The translations under genes were made by a program, and so were the position numbers. A DNA stretch of 64,000 bases from AC-32 sp963728765 (GTDB taxonomy: Bacteria > Actinomycetota > Thermoleophilia > Gaiellales > Gaiellaceae): positions 248,001-312,000 of the forward strand of contig CAVSKX010000001.1 in the NCBI GenBank assembly GCA_963728765.1, given 5' to 3'. Shown in pieces: positions 1 through 7,178 of this stretch. Numbering within the stretch: position 1 is the stretch's first letter; each line of letters starts with the position of its first letter. A model generated the notes under the pieces. The model saw only the letters and a program-made list of their open reading frames with translations, made no database searches and was not told the DNA's origin.

Positions 1-1
1 C

Positions 2-304
2 TTCGACCCGGTGAGCGGCCGCGTGCTGACGCAGACGCTCGACGCGTACAAGCTGCCGACGATCGCCGACGTGCCCGAGATCCACGTCGACCTGCTCGAC
101 ATCCCGGACGAGCACCTCACCAACCTCGGCTCGAAGGGCCTCGGTGAGCCGCCGATCGTGCCCACGGCCGCGGCGATCGTGAACGCGATCCGCGACGCCA
201 CCGGTGCCGACGTGCGCGAGCTCCCGGTGACGCGCGAGGAGATGCTACGCGCCCTGGCCGAGGCGAGGGAACGCGAGAAGAAGCTTGCAGCTGCTCCGGC
301 CTGA
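2..304 (+). CDS. Molybdenum hydroxylase (xanthine dehydrogenase/aldehyde oxidase family), Mo-cofactor subunit, C-terminal end
   Basis: Only the last 100 residues are in the window; the gene enters from the left edge in frame 2. The end of the family's large subunit is recognisable: a tyrosine-lysine-proline segment (DAYKLPTIADVP), then the glycine-rich GSKGLGEPP stretch. In the family this contains the conserved active-site glutamate that starts attack on the substrate at the Mo centre. The helix that follows ends the protein. It overlaps the FAD subunit gene by 20 bases, so the two are translationally coupled. The substrate (purine, aldehyde or other) cannot be told from this fragment. Confidence 0.9.
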   Translation, partial: FDPVSGRVLTQTLDAYKLPTIADVPEIHVDLLDIPDEHLTNLGSKGLGEPPIVPTAAAIVNAIRDATGADVRELPVTREEMLRALAEAREREKKLAAAPA

Positions 305-1121
305 GTCGCTCGAGGCCGCGACCGCGGCACTCGGCAACGGCTCGGTTGCGCTCGGGGGCGGAACCGACCTCGTCCCGCTGCTCCGCGACCGGATCGTCGA
401 GGCCGAGACGCTGGTCGAGCTGCGCGGAGTGATGCCCCGCGGCGTCGACGGGACGACGATCGGGGCCGGCACGACACTCGGCGAGCTCGAGGCCGACCCG
501 GAGATTCCGCAGGCGCTGCGCGAGGCGTGCTCGCTGGCGGCGTCCCCGCAGTTGCGCTCGATGGGGACGATCGGCGGCAACCTCCTCCAGGCCACGCGCT
601 GCTGGTACTGGCGGCTGAAGTACCCGTGCTTCCTCCACGGCGGCTCGACCTGCCATGCGCGCCAGGGCGCGCACCGCGAGCACGCGATCTTCGGCAACGA
701 GCGCTGCGCCTCGGCGCACCCGTCCGACCCGGCGGCGGCGCTGCTCGCGCTCGGTGCGACGCTCCGCACGACGCACCGCGAGCTGCCGCTCGCGGAGCTG
801 TACCGCCTGCCGACGGAGGACGACCGCAGCGTGACGACGCTCGAGCCGGGCGAGCTGATCCTGGAGCTCGAGGTGCCGCAGCCCGAGGCGAGCACGTACC
901 TCAAGGCGATGGACCGCACGCGCTTCACGTTCGCGCTGATCGGGGTGGCGGCTGCGCGCTTCGGCGGCGAGACGCGGTGTGCGTTGGCCGGCGCAGCACC
1001 GATCCCGTGGCTGCTCGAATCGGCGGACGAGCTCGAGAGCGCGACGCCGCTTCCCGGGACGGCTTACAAGGTCGAGCTGGCGCGCCCGCTGATCCGCCGA
1101 GCCCTCGCCGGCGTCGCGTGA
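285..1121 (+). CDS. Molybdenum hydroxylase FAD-binding subunit with a four-cysteine insertion (PaoB/YagS-like)
   Basis: A 278-residue medium subunit of the xanthine dehydrogenase family. It passes electrons from the iron-sulfur subunit to FAD and an acceptor. The two FAD-binding glycine motifs are visible (LGGGTDLVP near residue 23; MGTIGGNLLQ near 93). Four cysteines at 106, 115, 123 and 141 lie in an insertion; in the aldehyde oxidoreductase PaoABC the equivalent subunit carries an extra [4Fe-4S] cluster there, so this is likely an aldehyde-oxidoreductase-type enzyme. The start is a TTG inside the preceding gene. The length is normal and the C-terminal CO-dehydrogenase flavoprotein domain is present. 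The small [2Fe-2S] subunit is probably upstream, outside the window. Confidence 0.9.
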   Translation: MQLLRPESLEAATAALGNGSVALGGGTDLVPLLRDRIVEAETLVELRGVMPRGVDGTTIGAGTTLGELEADPEIPQALREACSLAASPQLRSMGTIGGNLLQATRCWYWRLKYPCFLHGGSTCHARQGAHREHAIFGNERCASAHPSDPAAALLALGATLRTTHRELPLAELYRLPTEDDRSVTTLEPGELILELEVPQPEASTYLKAMDRTRFTFALIGVAAARFGGETRCALAGAAPIPWLLESADELESATPLPGTAYKVELARPLIRRALAGVA

Positions 1122-1126
1122 CACTT

Positions 1127-1153
1127 CCGTCACGGTGTCTGACACCGTGACGG
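1127..1153. repeat. Perfect 27-bp palindrome, first of a pair
   Basis: CCGTCACGGTGTC and its exact reverse complement flank a single central T, six bases after the stop of the FAD subunit gene. The 13-base core GTGTCTGACACCG recurs at 1210-1222, exactly 75 bases on. There is no T-tract, so it is a poor intrinsic terminator. It could be an operator or a repetitive palindromic element. Confidence 0.75.
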
Positions 1154-1209
1154 ACGCGCGAAACGCCCACTCGCCGCGGTTGTGGAACGTCGGTCACACT
1201 TTCGTTCGC

Positions 1210-1755
1210 GTGTCTGACACCGGGGTTTGGGTGGTCGTGCTCGCGGCCGGCGCGTCGACCCGCTTCGGGTCGCCGAAGCAGCGGCTGCTCGTGGAGCCGG
1301 TGCTCGAGCGCGTCCGGGCGAGCGGCGGAGTCGACGGCATCGTCGTCGTCACCGGCGCGCACGCGCTGGAGGCGTCGGCCACGACCGTTCACTGTCCCGA
1401 GTGGGAGCGCGGCCCCGGCGCGTCGCTGCGCTGCGGGCTCGCGGCGTTGCCGGAGGTAGCGCAGGCTGCTGTGGTCGTGCTCGCGGACGGCCCGGACCTC
1501 ACCCCCGAGGCGATCGACCGCGTGGTCGCGCGCTGGCGCGAAGACCGGCCGCCGGTGGTCGCCGCCGCGTACGGCGGAACGCGGCTCCACCCCGTCCTGC
1601 TCGACCGCCGCGCCTGGCCCGACATCCCGGACGACGGGGCCCGGACCCTCGACGCCGTCCTCGTCTCCTGCGACGATCTTGGACCTCCGGGAGACGTCGA
1701 CCACGCCGATGACGTTCCTGATCGCCTGAAGCCGTGGAGCTCGCCAGACCCCTAG
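1210..1755 (+). CDS. MocA/MobA-like nucleotidyltransferase (molybdenum cofactor cytidylyltransferase family)
   Basis: A 181-residue NTP-transferase-fold protein, probably loading CTP or GTP onto molybdopterin for the hydroxylase upstream. The signature LAAGASTRFGSPKQ near the N-terminus is the nucleotide-binding loop, and VVLADGPDLTPE is the metal-binding acidic motif. The segment right after the loop is a few residues shorter than usual. The GTG at 1210 lies inside the second copy of the GTGTCTGACACC palindrome. A second in-frame GTG at 1135, inside the first copy, would add 25 residues that do not resemble the family. The end overlaps the next gene by 22 bases. CTP versus GTP preference cannot be decided. 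Confidence 0.8.
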   Translation: MSDTGVWVVVLAAGASTRFGSPKQRLLVEPVLERVRASGGVDGIVVVTGAHALEASATTVHCPEWERGPGASLRCGLAALPEVAQAAVVVLADGPDLTPEAIDRVVARWREDRPPVVAAAYGGTRLHPVLLDRRAWPDIPDDGARTLDAVLVSCDDLGPPGDVDHADDVPDRLKPWSSPDP

Positions 1756-2423
1756 CCGCCGACGCCGCCGAGAAGCCCTCGGCCCTCACGAGCCTGCGTC
1801 TGCAGCGAAAGCTGACGATCGAGGAGGCTGCCAAGAAAGCGGCCCTCTGGCCCGAGCAGATCGAGTGGCTGGAGACAGGCCGGCTCTACCGCTTCCCGGG
1901 CAACGAAACGGCGGTGCTCGCGCTCCTCCGCTACGCGACCGCGCTGGGCGTCGACCATCGCGAGGCCCGCGCGCTCTCGGGGATGCCGGTCGAGCCGCCA
2001 AGCCGCCGGCCGGTCGCGCGCTGGATCGCCGCCGGGGCCGCGACCGCCGTTGTCGTGGCCGTGACACTCGCCCTCACGGTCGACCTCGGCGGAAGCAGCG
2101 GAGGCGCTTCCGCGAAGAGCCGTGCCGCGACCTTGCCGCCTCCGTGGAAGGTCTCCATCGACGTCCTCAACGGCAGCGGCGACATCAACTACACGCGCCG
2201 CGTCGCCACCCGCGTCGGCTCCTACGGCTACCGGATCCAGCACGTGACGAAGGCGAACCGTTTCGACTACCCGGAGACCGCCGTCTACTACGAACCTGGC
2301 GGCGCAGCCCTCGCCGACCGCCTCGCGACGCAGATCGGCTGCGGCACGCCGAAGCCACTTCCCGGCGGGAAAAACCCGCGCCGGCTCGTCGTCATCGTCG
2401 GGCCCGCGCACGCCACCTGCTGA
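1734..2423 (+). CDS. Membrane-anchored protein with HTH-like N-terminus and LytR C-terminal domain
   Basis: A 229-residue protein of RodZ-like layout. A cytoplasmic helix-turn-helix-like region (about residues 20-80, with LTIEEAAKKAALWPEQIEWLETG) is followed by one transmembrane segment (about 97-117), a Ser/Gly/Ala linker and an extracytoplasmic LytR_C domain (about 139-228, with VLNGSGDINYTRRVATRV and the VVIVG end). LytR_C domains occur in envelope and cell-wall proteins, often with LytR-CpsA-Psr ligases. The start GTG overlaps the previous gene. The next gene, an M23 peptidase, also acts on the wall. The exact function is unknown. Confidence 0.75.
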   Translation: MELARPLAADAAEKPSALTSLRLQRKLTIEEAAKKAALWPEQIEWLETGRLYRFPGNETAVLALLRYATALGVDHREARALSGMPVEPPSRRPVARWIAAGAATAVVVAVTLALTVDLGGSSGGASAKSRAATLPPPWKVSIDVLNGSGDINYTRRVATRVGSYGYRIQHVTKANRFDYPETAVYYEPGGAALADRLATQIGCGTPKPLPGGKNPRRLVVIVGPAHATC

Positions 2424-2448
2424 ATCTCACAGGTAACCTGCCGCGGTC

Positions 2449-3000
2449 GTGCTCGCCCTGCTCGTCGCGTTTGCGCTCGTTCGGACACCGGTTTCCCCTG
2501 CCCAGCCGGTGCCGACGTGGTCGGCCTGGCCGGCTTCCGGCACCGTCACCTCGCCCTTCGGCGATGACGGCGGCCGCTGGCACCCGGGCCTGGACATCGG
2601 GATTCTGCGCTCGCTCACCGTCCGGGCCGCCCAGCCGGGACGCGTGATCGCCGTCGGCCCCCAGACGGGCTTCGAGGGCTACGGCAACCTCGTCGAGGTC
2701 GCGCTCGGCGACGGGTATGTCGCGCTGTACGCCCATCTCGCGGACTGGCAAGTCCGCACGGGCCAGCAGGTCGTCACCGGCGAGCGCCTCGGGACCGCCG
2801 GGTGCACGGGCTCGTGCACCGGCACGCACCTGCACTTCGAGCTACGGCACGACGGCGAGGCGGTGAACCCGCTCCGCTTCTTCCGAAAGGCTCAGAAGAG
2901 AGGCGTGCGCAGGTCGGCGAGCTTCTGCTTCAGGTCGGGCGGCATCTCCTCGACCGCCGCCTGCCGCACGAACATGCGGAGCTCCTCCTCGAACACGTAG
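2449..3000 (+). CDS. Secreted M23 family metallopeptidase (LytM/lysostaphin-type)
   Basis: A 183-residue peptidoglycan endopeptidase-type protein. A hydrophobic start serves as signal peptide (about residues 1-18). The M23 domain follows: GRWHPGLDIG gives the first zinc His and Asp, and CTGTHLHFE gives the catalytic HxH. All metal ligands are present, so it is probably active. The domain ends at VNPLRFF (about residue 146). The remaining ~37 basic, serine-rich residues lie antisense to the end of the anti-sigma gene, giving a 109-base convergent overlap, and are probably not a folded domain. The start GTG lies 25 bases after the LytR_C gene. Confidence 0.88.
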   Translation: MLALLVAFALVRTPVSPAQPVPTWSAWPASGTVTSPFGDDGGRWHPGLDIGILRSLTVRAAQPGRVIAVGPQTGFEGYGNLVEVALGDGYVALYAHLADWQVRTGQQVVTGERLGTAGCTGSCTGTHLHFELRHDGEAVNPLRFFRKAQKRGVRRSASFCFRSGGISSTAACRTNMRSSSSNT

Positions 3001-3143
3001 CGCCTGCGGCAGTAGCTGCACCCCTGCAGGTGCGCCTCGGCCTCCGCGATCTCCGCGTCCGAGAGTTGTTTGTCGAGGTACGGCTGCAGCATCTCCTCGC
3101 ACTTCTCGCACGGATCGATCTCCACTCCGCCGGGGAAGCTCAT
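2892..3143 (-). CDS. rsrA: Zinc-binding anti-sigma factor (RsrA / mycothiol-system type)
   Basis: An 83-residue ZAS-domain protein. Cys12, His38, Cys42 and Cys45 match the C-(x)-HxxxCxxC zinc site of Streptomyces RsrA almost residue for residue (Cys11, His37, Cys41, Cys44). In that family disulfide stress oxidises the cysteines, zinc is lost and the bound sigma factor is released. The gene overlaps the sigma gene by the ATGA motif, so the pair is translated in balance. The 3' end runs antisense to the tail of the M23 peptidase gene. Sensing of thiol-oxidative stress is inferred from the family. Confidence 0.92.
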   Translation of the reverse strand: MSFPGGVEIDPCEKCEEMLQPYLDKQLSDAEIAEAEAHLQGCSYCRRRYVFEEELRMFVRQAAVEEMPPDLKQKLADLRTPLF

Positions 3144-3730
3144 GCGCTGGTCACCGCCTCGTCCGCAAGCTCACGCTTGAGGATCCGGCGGCCGCGGTGG
3201 AGGCGCGACATCACGGTTCCGATCGGGATCTCGAGGATCTGTGCAGCGTCGGCGTAGCTGAAATCGCCGATGTCGACGAGCACGATCACGTCGCGGAAGT
3301 CATGCGGGACGGCCGAGAGCGCCTGTACCACGTCGTCCTGGGAGAGCCGGTCGTCCACGCGCTCCTGGTCGACGTTCGACTCACGCCCCGACTCCTCGAG
3401 CCGGTTGTAGAGGTAGTAGTCGCCTTCCTCGAGCGGCTGGAAATCGGGTGACCGCTGCTGCCTGCGGCCGCGGTCGATGTTCAGGTTGGTGAGGATCCGG
3501 AGGAGCCACGCGCGGAGATTGGTGCCGGGCTGGAACGACCGCCAGGCCCGGAATGCGCGTGCATACGTCTCCTGCATCAAATCCTCAGCTTCTTCTCGGG
3601 TGGAGACGAGCCGCCGCGCCACGCGGTAGACCTGGTCGGCCAGCTCGAGCGCCTCTTCCTCGAAGTGGACCCGGTCCCGGGCCTCCTCGGCCAGTCTCCG
3701 CGGGTCCGCCTCGGGCGTGGTCTCGCTCAT
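3140..3730 (-). CDS. sigR: ECF RNA polymerase sigma factor, SigR/SigH type
   Basis: A 196-residue ECF sigma factor. Region 2 (about residues 28-95) includes EEAEDLMQETYARAFRAW and the NLRAWLLRILTNLNIDRGRR segment. Region 4 (about 135-188) contains the recognition helix around FSYADAAQILEIPIGTVMSRLHRGR. Family members direct transcription of thioredoxin, mycothiol synthesis and repair genes under disulfide stress and activate their own operon. Here an exact GGGAAT-N18-GTT element lies just upstream (3766-3791), supporting autoregulation. The next gene is its cognate anti-sigma factor. Confidence 0.93.
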   Translation of the reverse strand: MSETTPEADPRRLAEEARDRVHFEEEALELADQVYRVARRLVSTREEAEDLMQETYARAFRAWRSFQPGTNLRAWLLRILTNLNIDRGRRQQRSPDFQPLEEGDYYLYNRLEESGRESNVDQERVDDRLSQDDVVQALSAVPHDFRDVIVLVDIGDFSYADAAQILEIPIGTVMSRLHRGRRILKRELADEAVTSA

Positions 3731-3765
3731 CGAGCCACCCTAGCAATCGTTCCTTCGCGCGTTGA

Positions 3766-3791
3766 AACGCCCGGCACGCCGCACGCATTCC
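3766..3791 (-). promoter_or_regulatory. SigR-type autoregulatory promoter (GGAAT-N18-GTT)
   Basis: On the minus strand GGAAT (3791-3787, preceded by G) is followed by exactly 18 bases and GTT (3768-3766). This is the published -35/-10 spacing of Streptomyces SigR promoters. It lies 36 bases upstream of the sigma gene ATG, pointing into it, so positive autoregulation is likely. Confidence 0.8.
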
Positions 3792-3815
3792 CGTTTTGTC
3801 CCGTCTTGCGCGGGT

Positions 3816-4280
3816 ATGAGTGCGGCAATGGTGGGCTATGAGGTGGTCGGCAGCGACGACCACAAGGTCGGCAAGGTCGCGGCCATCGAAGGCGACCTGC
3901 TGATCGTCGAGGGCGGGCTGCTGCACAAGACGAAACACGCGATTCCGAAGACGTTCGCGCACTCGGACGAGAACGAGGAAGTCGTGCGCCTCACGATCTC
4001 CAGGAACCTCGTCGACGACTCACCGGCGCTGAAGAACGGCGAGATCGATCGGCGCGCGGTGGCGGAGCACTACGGCCTCGCCGAAGGCTACGAGGCGCCG
4101 GAGACCGAGGGCCTCGGCGAGCTGAGGCCGGACGACCCGGCGTGGAGCGCGGAGCAGGAGGAGCGTCGGACCGGCGTCGAGCCGGCGCCCGTGCGCCGTG
4201 CGCGGATCCGCGAGGGCGAGAGCGACTCCGGCGTGCGCGGCCGGCCGATCATCCCGCCGGACTCGCACGACCCGCTCTGA
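3816..4280 (+). CDS. PRC-barrel/DUF2171-like protein
   Basis: A 154-residue soluble acidic protein. The first ~75 residues (VGYEVVGSDDHKVGKVAAIEGDLLIVEGGLL, then HAIPKTFAHSDE) look like a PRC-barrel or DUF2171 beta-barrel, a fold usually used for regulatory or docking contacts. The rest is low-complexity and acidic. I chose ATG 3816 rather than the longer TTG start at 3762 because that extension would overlap the divergent sigma promoter and is not conserved in character. It is divergent from the sigR operon. A role in stress is only suggested by position. Confidence 0.7.
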   Translation: MSAAMVGYEVVGSDDHKVGKVAAIEGDLLIVEGGLLHKTKHAIPKTFAHSDENEEVVRLTISRNLVDDSPALKNGEIDRRAVAEHYGLAEGYEAPETEGLGELRPDDPAWSAEQEERRTGVEPAPVRRARIREGESDSGVRGRPIIPPDSHDPL

Positions 4281-4282
4281 CT

Positions 4283-4340
4283 AGGAGGGCTTGACGAAAC
4301 ACCGGCTGTGCCGCCGGGCGGAGTTCCGCCAAACCCTCCT
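4283..4340. repeat. Short inverted-repeat element, MITE-like, copy 1
   Basis: A 58-bp element bounded by 21-bp imperfect terminal inverted repeats (17 of 21 match) starting AGGAGGGCTTGACGAAACACC. Its first 35 bases match 14487-14521 with two differences, and its last 21 bases match 14631-14651 with one difference. It looks like an internally deleted form of that longer copy. It sits between the stop of the PRC-like gene and the end of the HMA gene. Confidence 0.75.
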
Positions 4341-4344
4341 GGCG

Positions 4345-4563
4345 CTAGACCGCTTCGAGCGCGCGGAATCCGGCCCGCGACAGCGCGGCGAGGATCGCAT
4401 CGCGGTCGGTGCGCTCGTCGTCCCACTGCAGCTGCACCTGGCCCATCAGGTTCGCGTTTGCGTACTCGAGCCCCTCGTGTCCGCGCAGGGCGCCGGCGAG
4501 GCGGCCGACGCAGCGCTCGCAGCGGATGCCGCTGACCTGGATCGTCTCGGAGCGAGTCGCCAT
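4345..4563 (-). CDS. Heavy-metal-associated (HMA) domain protein, copper-chaperone-like
   Basis: A 72-residue single-domain protein of CopZ/Atx1 size. The metal site is IRCERC (Cys15 and Cys18) at the start of helix 1, in place of the usual M-x-C-x-x-C. It has the beta-alpha-beta-beta-alpha-beta pattern and ends with the family-typical AGFRALE segment. Such domains carry Cu(I) or Zn(II). Its ATG directly abuts the stop codon of the GCS2 gene, so the two are co-transcribed. No copper ATPase gene is in the window. The stop overlaps the right flank of the inverted-repeat element. Confidence 0.8.
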   Translation of the reverse strand: MATRSETIQVSGIRCERCVGRLAGALRGHEGLEYANANLMGQVQLQWDDERTDRDAILAALSRAGFRALEAV

Positions 4564-5664
4564 CTACGGCGATCGTACCGTCCGCTCGACGGCATCCGCC
4601 GCGACCGCATCGAGGCCCTCGTCGCGGCCGACCGCGAGCTGCCGATCGCCTTCGCACGAGCGCGGGTCGAAGGCGCGGATGAGCTCGACCGTCCCCAGCT
4701 CCTGCACGGCAGGCTGGATCAGCGCGAGGAGCTCGTGCATCAACTCAGGCGCCGGCACCAGGCGAGTGCCGTCGGGGTGGATCAGCTCGGCACGCGGCCC
4801 GAAGCGCAACGCGGCCCAGCGGTTCTGCGCGTAGTCGCCGCGGTTCGCGGGCTGAGGCGGCTCCGCCTCGAGCACCGCCACGCAGAGGGCCTGCAGCAGC
4901 GCCACGAGCGCCCCCGTGCGCGTCACCGAGGTCGGCTGGTCGGGCGCGCGCACCTCGAGCGTGCCGAACTTCGGGTGCGGCCGGATGTCCCACCAGAAGC
5001 GCGTGTACCCGTCCGCGAGCCCGATCTCGACGAAGCGCTCGACGAACGCCTCCCATTCCTCGTAGCTCGCGAAGACGGGTGGTGCCGCAGCCCGTGGCAG
5101 CTGCGCGAGCACCTCTGCCCGCGCCGACATGAGGCCCGTCTCCTCGCCGGCCAGATAGGGCGAATTCGCCGACAGCGCGAGCACGAGCGGGAGCCACGGA
5201 AGCACTCCCTCGAGGGCTTGCATGCACGCCTCGGCGCTGGGCATCGAGACGTGGACGTGGAGGCCGCAGACCGCCTGCCGCCGCGCCGAGATCCCCGCGT
5301 ACTCGACGAACTCGCGGTAGCGCGGGTCCGGCGCGATGTCCTGAGCCTGCGGGAGGCTGAAGGGGTGCGTCCCGGCGGCGGCGATGCACAGCCCGGCGGC
5401 CCGCGCGCCCTCGTCGGCGGCCTTGCGCAGCTCCTCCAGCGAGGCGAGCGCCTCCTGCGGCGTGGTACAGACGCCGGTCGCGAGCTCGACCATCGACGCG
5501 AGCAGCTCCATCTTCACCACGCCTGGAAGCTCGCGCCCCTCGGCCGACTCGAGCAGCGCCTCCACGCCGGGTACGAGTGCCAGGGTGTCGGCGTCGAGAA
5601 TCATGATCTCCTCCTCGACGCCGAGCGACCAGGGGGCGCTGTTGCCGAACGCCTGCTCGATCAC
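4564..5664 (-). CDS. Carboxylate-amine ligase, glutamate-cysteine ligase type 2 (YbdK family)
   Basis: A 366-residue GCS2 protein. The opening SLGVEEEIMILD holds the metal-binding glutamates. VCGLHVHVSMPS is the conserved histidine motif, and FWWDIRPHPKFGTLEVRAPDQPTS is the ATP/metal core. The family joins glutamate to cysteine or other amines with ATP. In actinobacteria related proteins include EgtA, which makes gamma-glutamylcysteine for ergothioneine. Location near the SigR/RsrA pair fits a thiol-metabolism role, but the substrate is not shown by sequence. It is the first gene of a two-gene unit with the HMA protein. Confidence 0.85.
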   Translation of the reverse strand: MIEQAFGNSAPWSLGVEEEIMILDADTLALVPGVEALLESAEGRELPGVVKMELLASMVELATGVCTTPQEALASLEELRKAADEGARAAGLCIAAAGTHPFSLPQAQDIAPDPRYREFVEYAGISARRQAVCGLHVHVSMPSAEACMQALEGVLPWLPLVLALSANSPYLAGEETGLMSARAEVLAQLPRAAAPPVFASYEEWEAFVERFVEIGLADGYTRFWWDIRPHPKFGTLEVRAPDQPTSVTRTGALVALLQALCVAVLEAEPPQPANRGDYAQNRWAALRFGPRAELIHPDGTRLVPAPELMHELLALIQPAVQELGTVELIRAFDPRSCEGDRQLAVGRDEGLDAVAADAVERTVRSP

Positions 5665-5690
5665 GACCGGCGTACGCTAGCCGCGGGGCG

Positions 5691-6746
5691 CTACGGGTTC
5701 CAGGAGCCGCGCAGGAAGCGCCCGACCTGGACGAGCAACGTCGCACCCGCGATGGCCAGCGCCGCGTAGAGGAGCGCACCCGCCCAGCCGAAGATCCCCT
5801 CGCCCGGGGTCACCGGCCGCGGGAGCTTCGGTGGCTTGAAGCTCGCTCCGAGGGCTGCGGGGGGCAGCTGCGGCTTCGAGCGAGCCTGCAAGTCACCCGC
5901 TCCACCGCTGCCGTCCACGAACGGCGCGGCGAGGGCGACGAGGATCGACGTCGAGCCGGAGACGGGCCCTCCCGCGACCAGGCAGCTCGTGGTCACCGGT
6001 GCCGTCTGCTCGGCGCGCGTCAGGTGTCGGCCGCTCGGCACGATCTCGACCGCGAGCGTTCCGACCTGCGTCCGGTGACCGCCCCGCACGACGACGATCG
6101 TGATCGTGTACTTTCCGGCGGGCAGCCGCCGCCCGTTCACTCGACCGTTGAAGGGGACGCGGTTGGGACCGGCGTGGCCTCGCACGCGCTTTCGTCCGAC
6201 CACCTTGCACGCGGAGCCGGCGGCGCGCACCACCAGCTCGACCTTGCCCGGCTTGCGCAGCCGGAACCGGATCACGGTCCCGCGCTGCGCCTTCGGGCCG
6301 CGCGTCGAAAAGCGCGTCCGCGTCGCGCCCAGGCGCCGCGCCCGGCGTTCCTGCGCAACAGGGCCACTGCCCGGGGCTGCGACGCCTCCTTGCCAGGGCG
6401 GCTGGGCGGGTGCGACGCCGGGAGCGGTGCCGCCCGGCGGGGGAGCAGGAGCCGGGGGAAGGCCGGGTGGCGGCGGCAGCGGTGGAGGTGGCGGCAAGGC
6501 CGGGAGCGGCGGAGGCGGCGGCAGGGCCGGTGGCGGCGGAAGCGGTGGCGGCGGTGGGAGAGCCGGTGGAGGTGGCGGCGGTGGCAGCGCGGGTGGTGGC
6601 GGCGGCGGAACCGTGATCGTTGGGAGCGTGGGCAGCGTCAGCGTCGTCAGCGTCGGCAGCAGGTCGCCGCGCGCCGGACCAGTTGCAACCACCGCCGCCG
6701 CGAATCCTGTGGCTGCCGCAAGCACGAGCAGGATCGGTCGTCGCAT
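5691..6746 (-). CDS. Secreted proline-rich protein with C-terminal membrane anchor
   Basis: A 351-residue surface-type protein that I do not recognise. A signal peptide (about 1-27) is followed by a Thr/Leu/Pro segment and a long run of poly-proline blocks separated by Ala-Leu (about 50-110), then a basic beta-rich domain (about 140-235). One transmembrane helix lies near the end (about 320-342, GWAGALLYAALAIAGATLLV) with a short basic tail. Proline-rich regions of this kind span the wall. The beta domain (VIRFRLRKPGKVELVVRAA) resembles bacterial Ig-like extracellular modules. The opposite strand of the proline block reads as glycine-rich and is not a gene. Confidence 0.7.
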   Translation of the reverse strand: MRRPILLVLAAATGFAAAVVATGPARGDLLPTLTTLTLPTLPTITVPPPPPPALPPPPPPPALPPPPPLPPPPALPPPPPLPALPPPPPLPPPPGLPPAPAPPPGGTAPGVAPAQPPWQGGVAAPGSGPVAQERRARRLGATRTRFSTRGPKAQRGTVIRFRLRKPGKVELVVRAAGSACKVVGRKRVRGHAGPNRVPFNGRVNGRRLPAGKYTITIVVVRGGHRTQVGTLAVEIVPSGRHLTRAEQTAPVTTSCLVAGGPVSGSTSILVALAAPFVDGSGGAGDLQARSKPQLPPAALGASFKPPKLPRPVTPGEGIFGWAGALLYAALAIAGATLLVQVGRFLRGSWNP

Positions 6747-6788
6747 CTTCCACTGAGAACAACGCGGAACCCACAGATCTGGGTACGC

Positions 6789-7034
6789 CTATCCAACGAC
6801 GACGCTCGTCGTCCCGCTCGGGACGGGCCGCGCCTTGCCGTCCACGGAGACGTCGACGTTGCCGGCCGCTCCGAGCTCGAGCCAGATCTTCCGGCCATGG
6901 AGCGTCACCGTTTCACCGGTGTGCAGCACGCGTTCGACGAGCGCATGGCCGGCCGGCGAGCCCTCGTGCGCCGAGACCCAGCAGTCCCCGCGGGTCGCAA
7001 CGATCTGCACCTGTGGCTGCACCGCTGTGTGCAC
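6789..7034 (-). CDS. Small DUF4115 (RodZ C-terminal-like) domain protein
   Basis: An 81-residue protein consisting of little more than a DUF4115 domain: VQIVATRGDCWVSAHEGS, then LHTGETVTLHGRKIWLELGAAGNVDVSVDGK. In RodZ and related envelope proteins this beta domain is extracytoplasmic, after a transmembrane helix. Here the frame is closed by a stop at 7098-7100 and the first usable start is GTG 7034, so neither HTH nor membrane segment is attached. It may be a fragment of a former RodZ-like gene or a stand-alone domain. It lies between a proline-rich surface protein and a divergent flavoprotein. Confidence 0.6.
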   Translation of the reverse strand: MHTAVQPQVQIVATRGDCWVSAHEGSPAGHALVERVLHTGETVTLHGRKIWLELGAAGNVDVSVDGKARPVPSGTTSVVVG

Positions 7035-7178
7035 GACGGTCCGGTCCGGCTTCGTCGCCGCAGGGGGCGAACAGGATGTCCTGCCGGCGAGCTCGCATCA
7101 CGGCGAAGTTCGGCCGACTGCTGACCGACTCCTGCTTGCGCCCGCGCCGGGGAGCGTAACGCGACACAATCGGCCCCG

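Noticed and set aside
4283..4340. Riboswitch of a known class
   Set aside because: I compared it by eye with the TPP, fluoride, guanidine, SAM, ZTP and cobalamin cores and found no match. The long second copy with the same ends fits a small mobile element better.
6450..6610. CRISPR-like or tandem repeat array
   Set aside because: The repetition is irregular poly-proline codons (CCG/CCA) inside a coding region, with no constant repeat and unique spacers.
6410..6616. Glycine-rich plus-strand frame resembling a PE-PGRS or silk-like protein
   Set aside because: It is the complement of the poly-proline block in the secreted protein on the minus strand, which has a signal peptide and membrane anchor.
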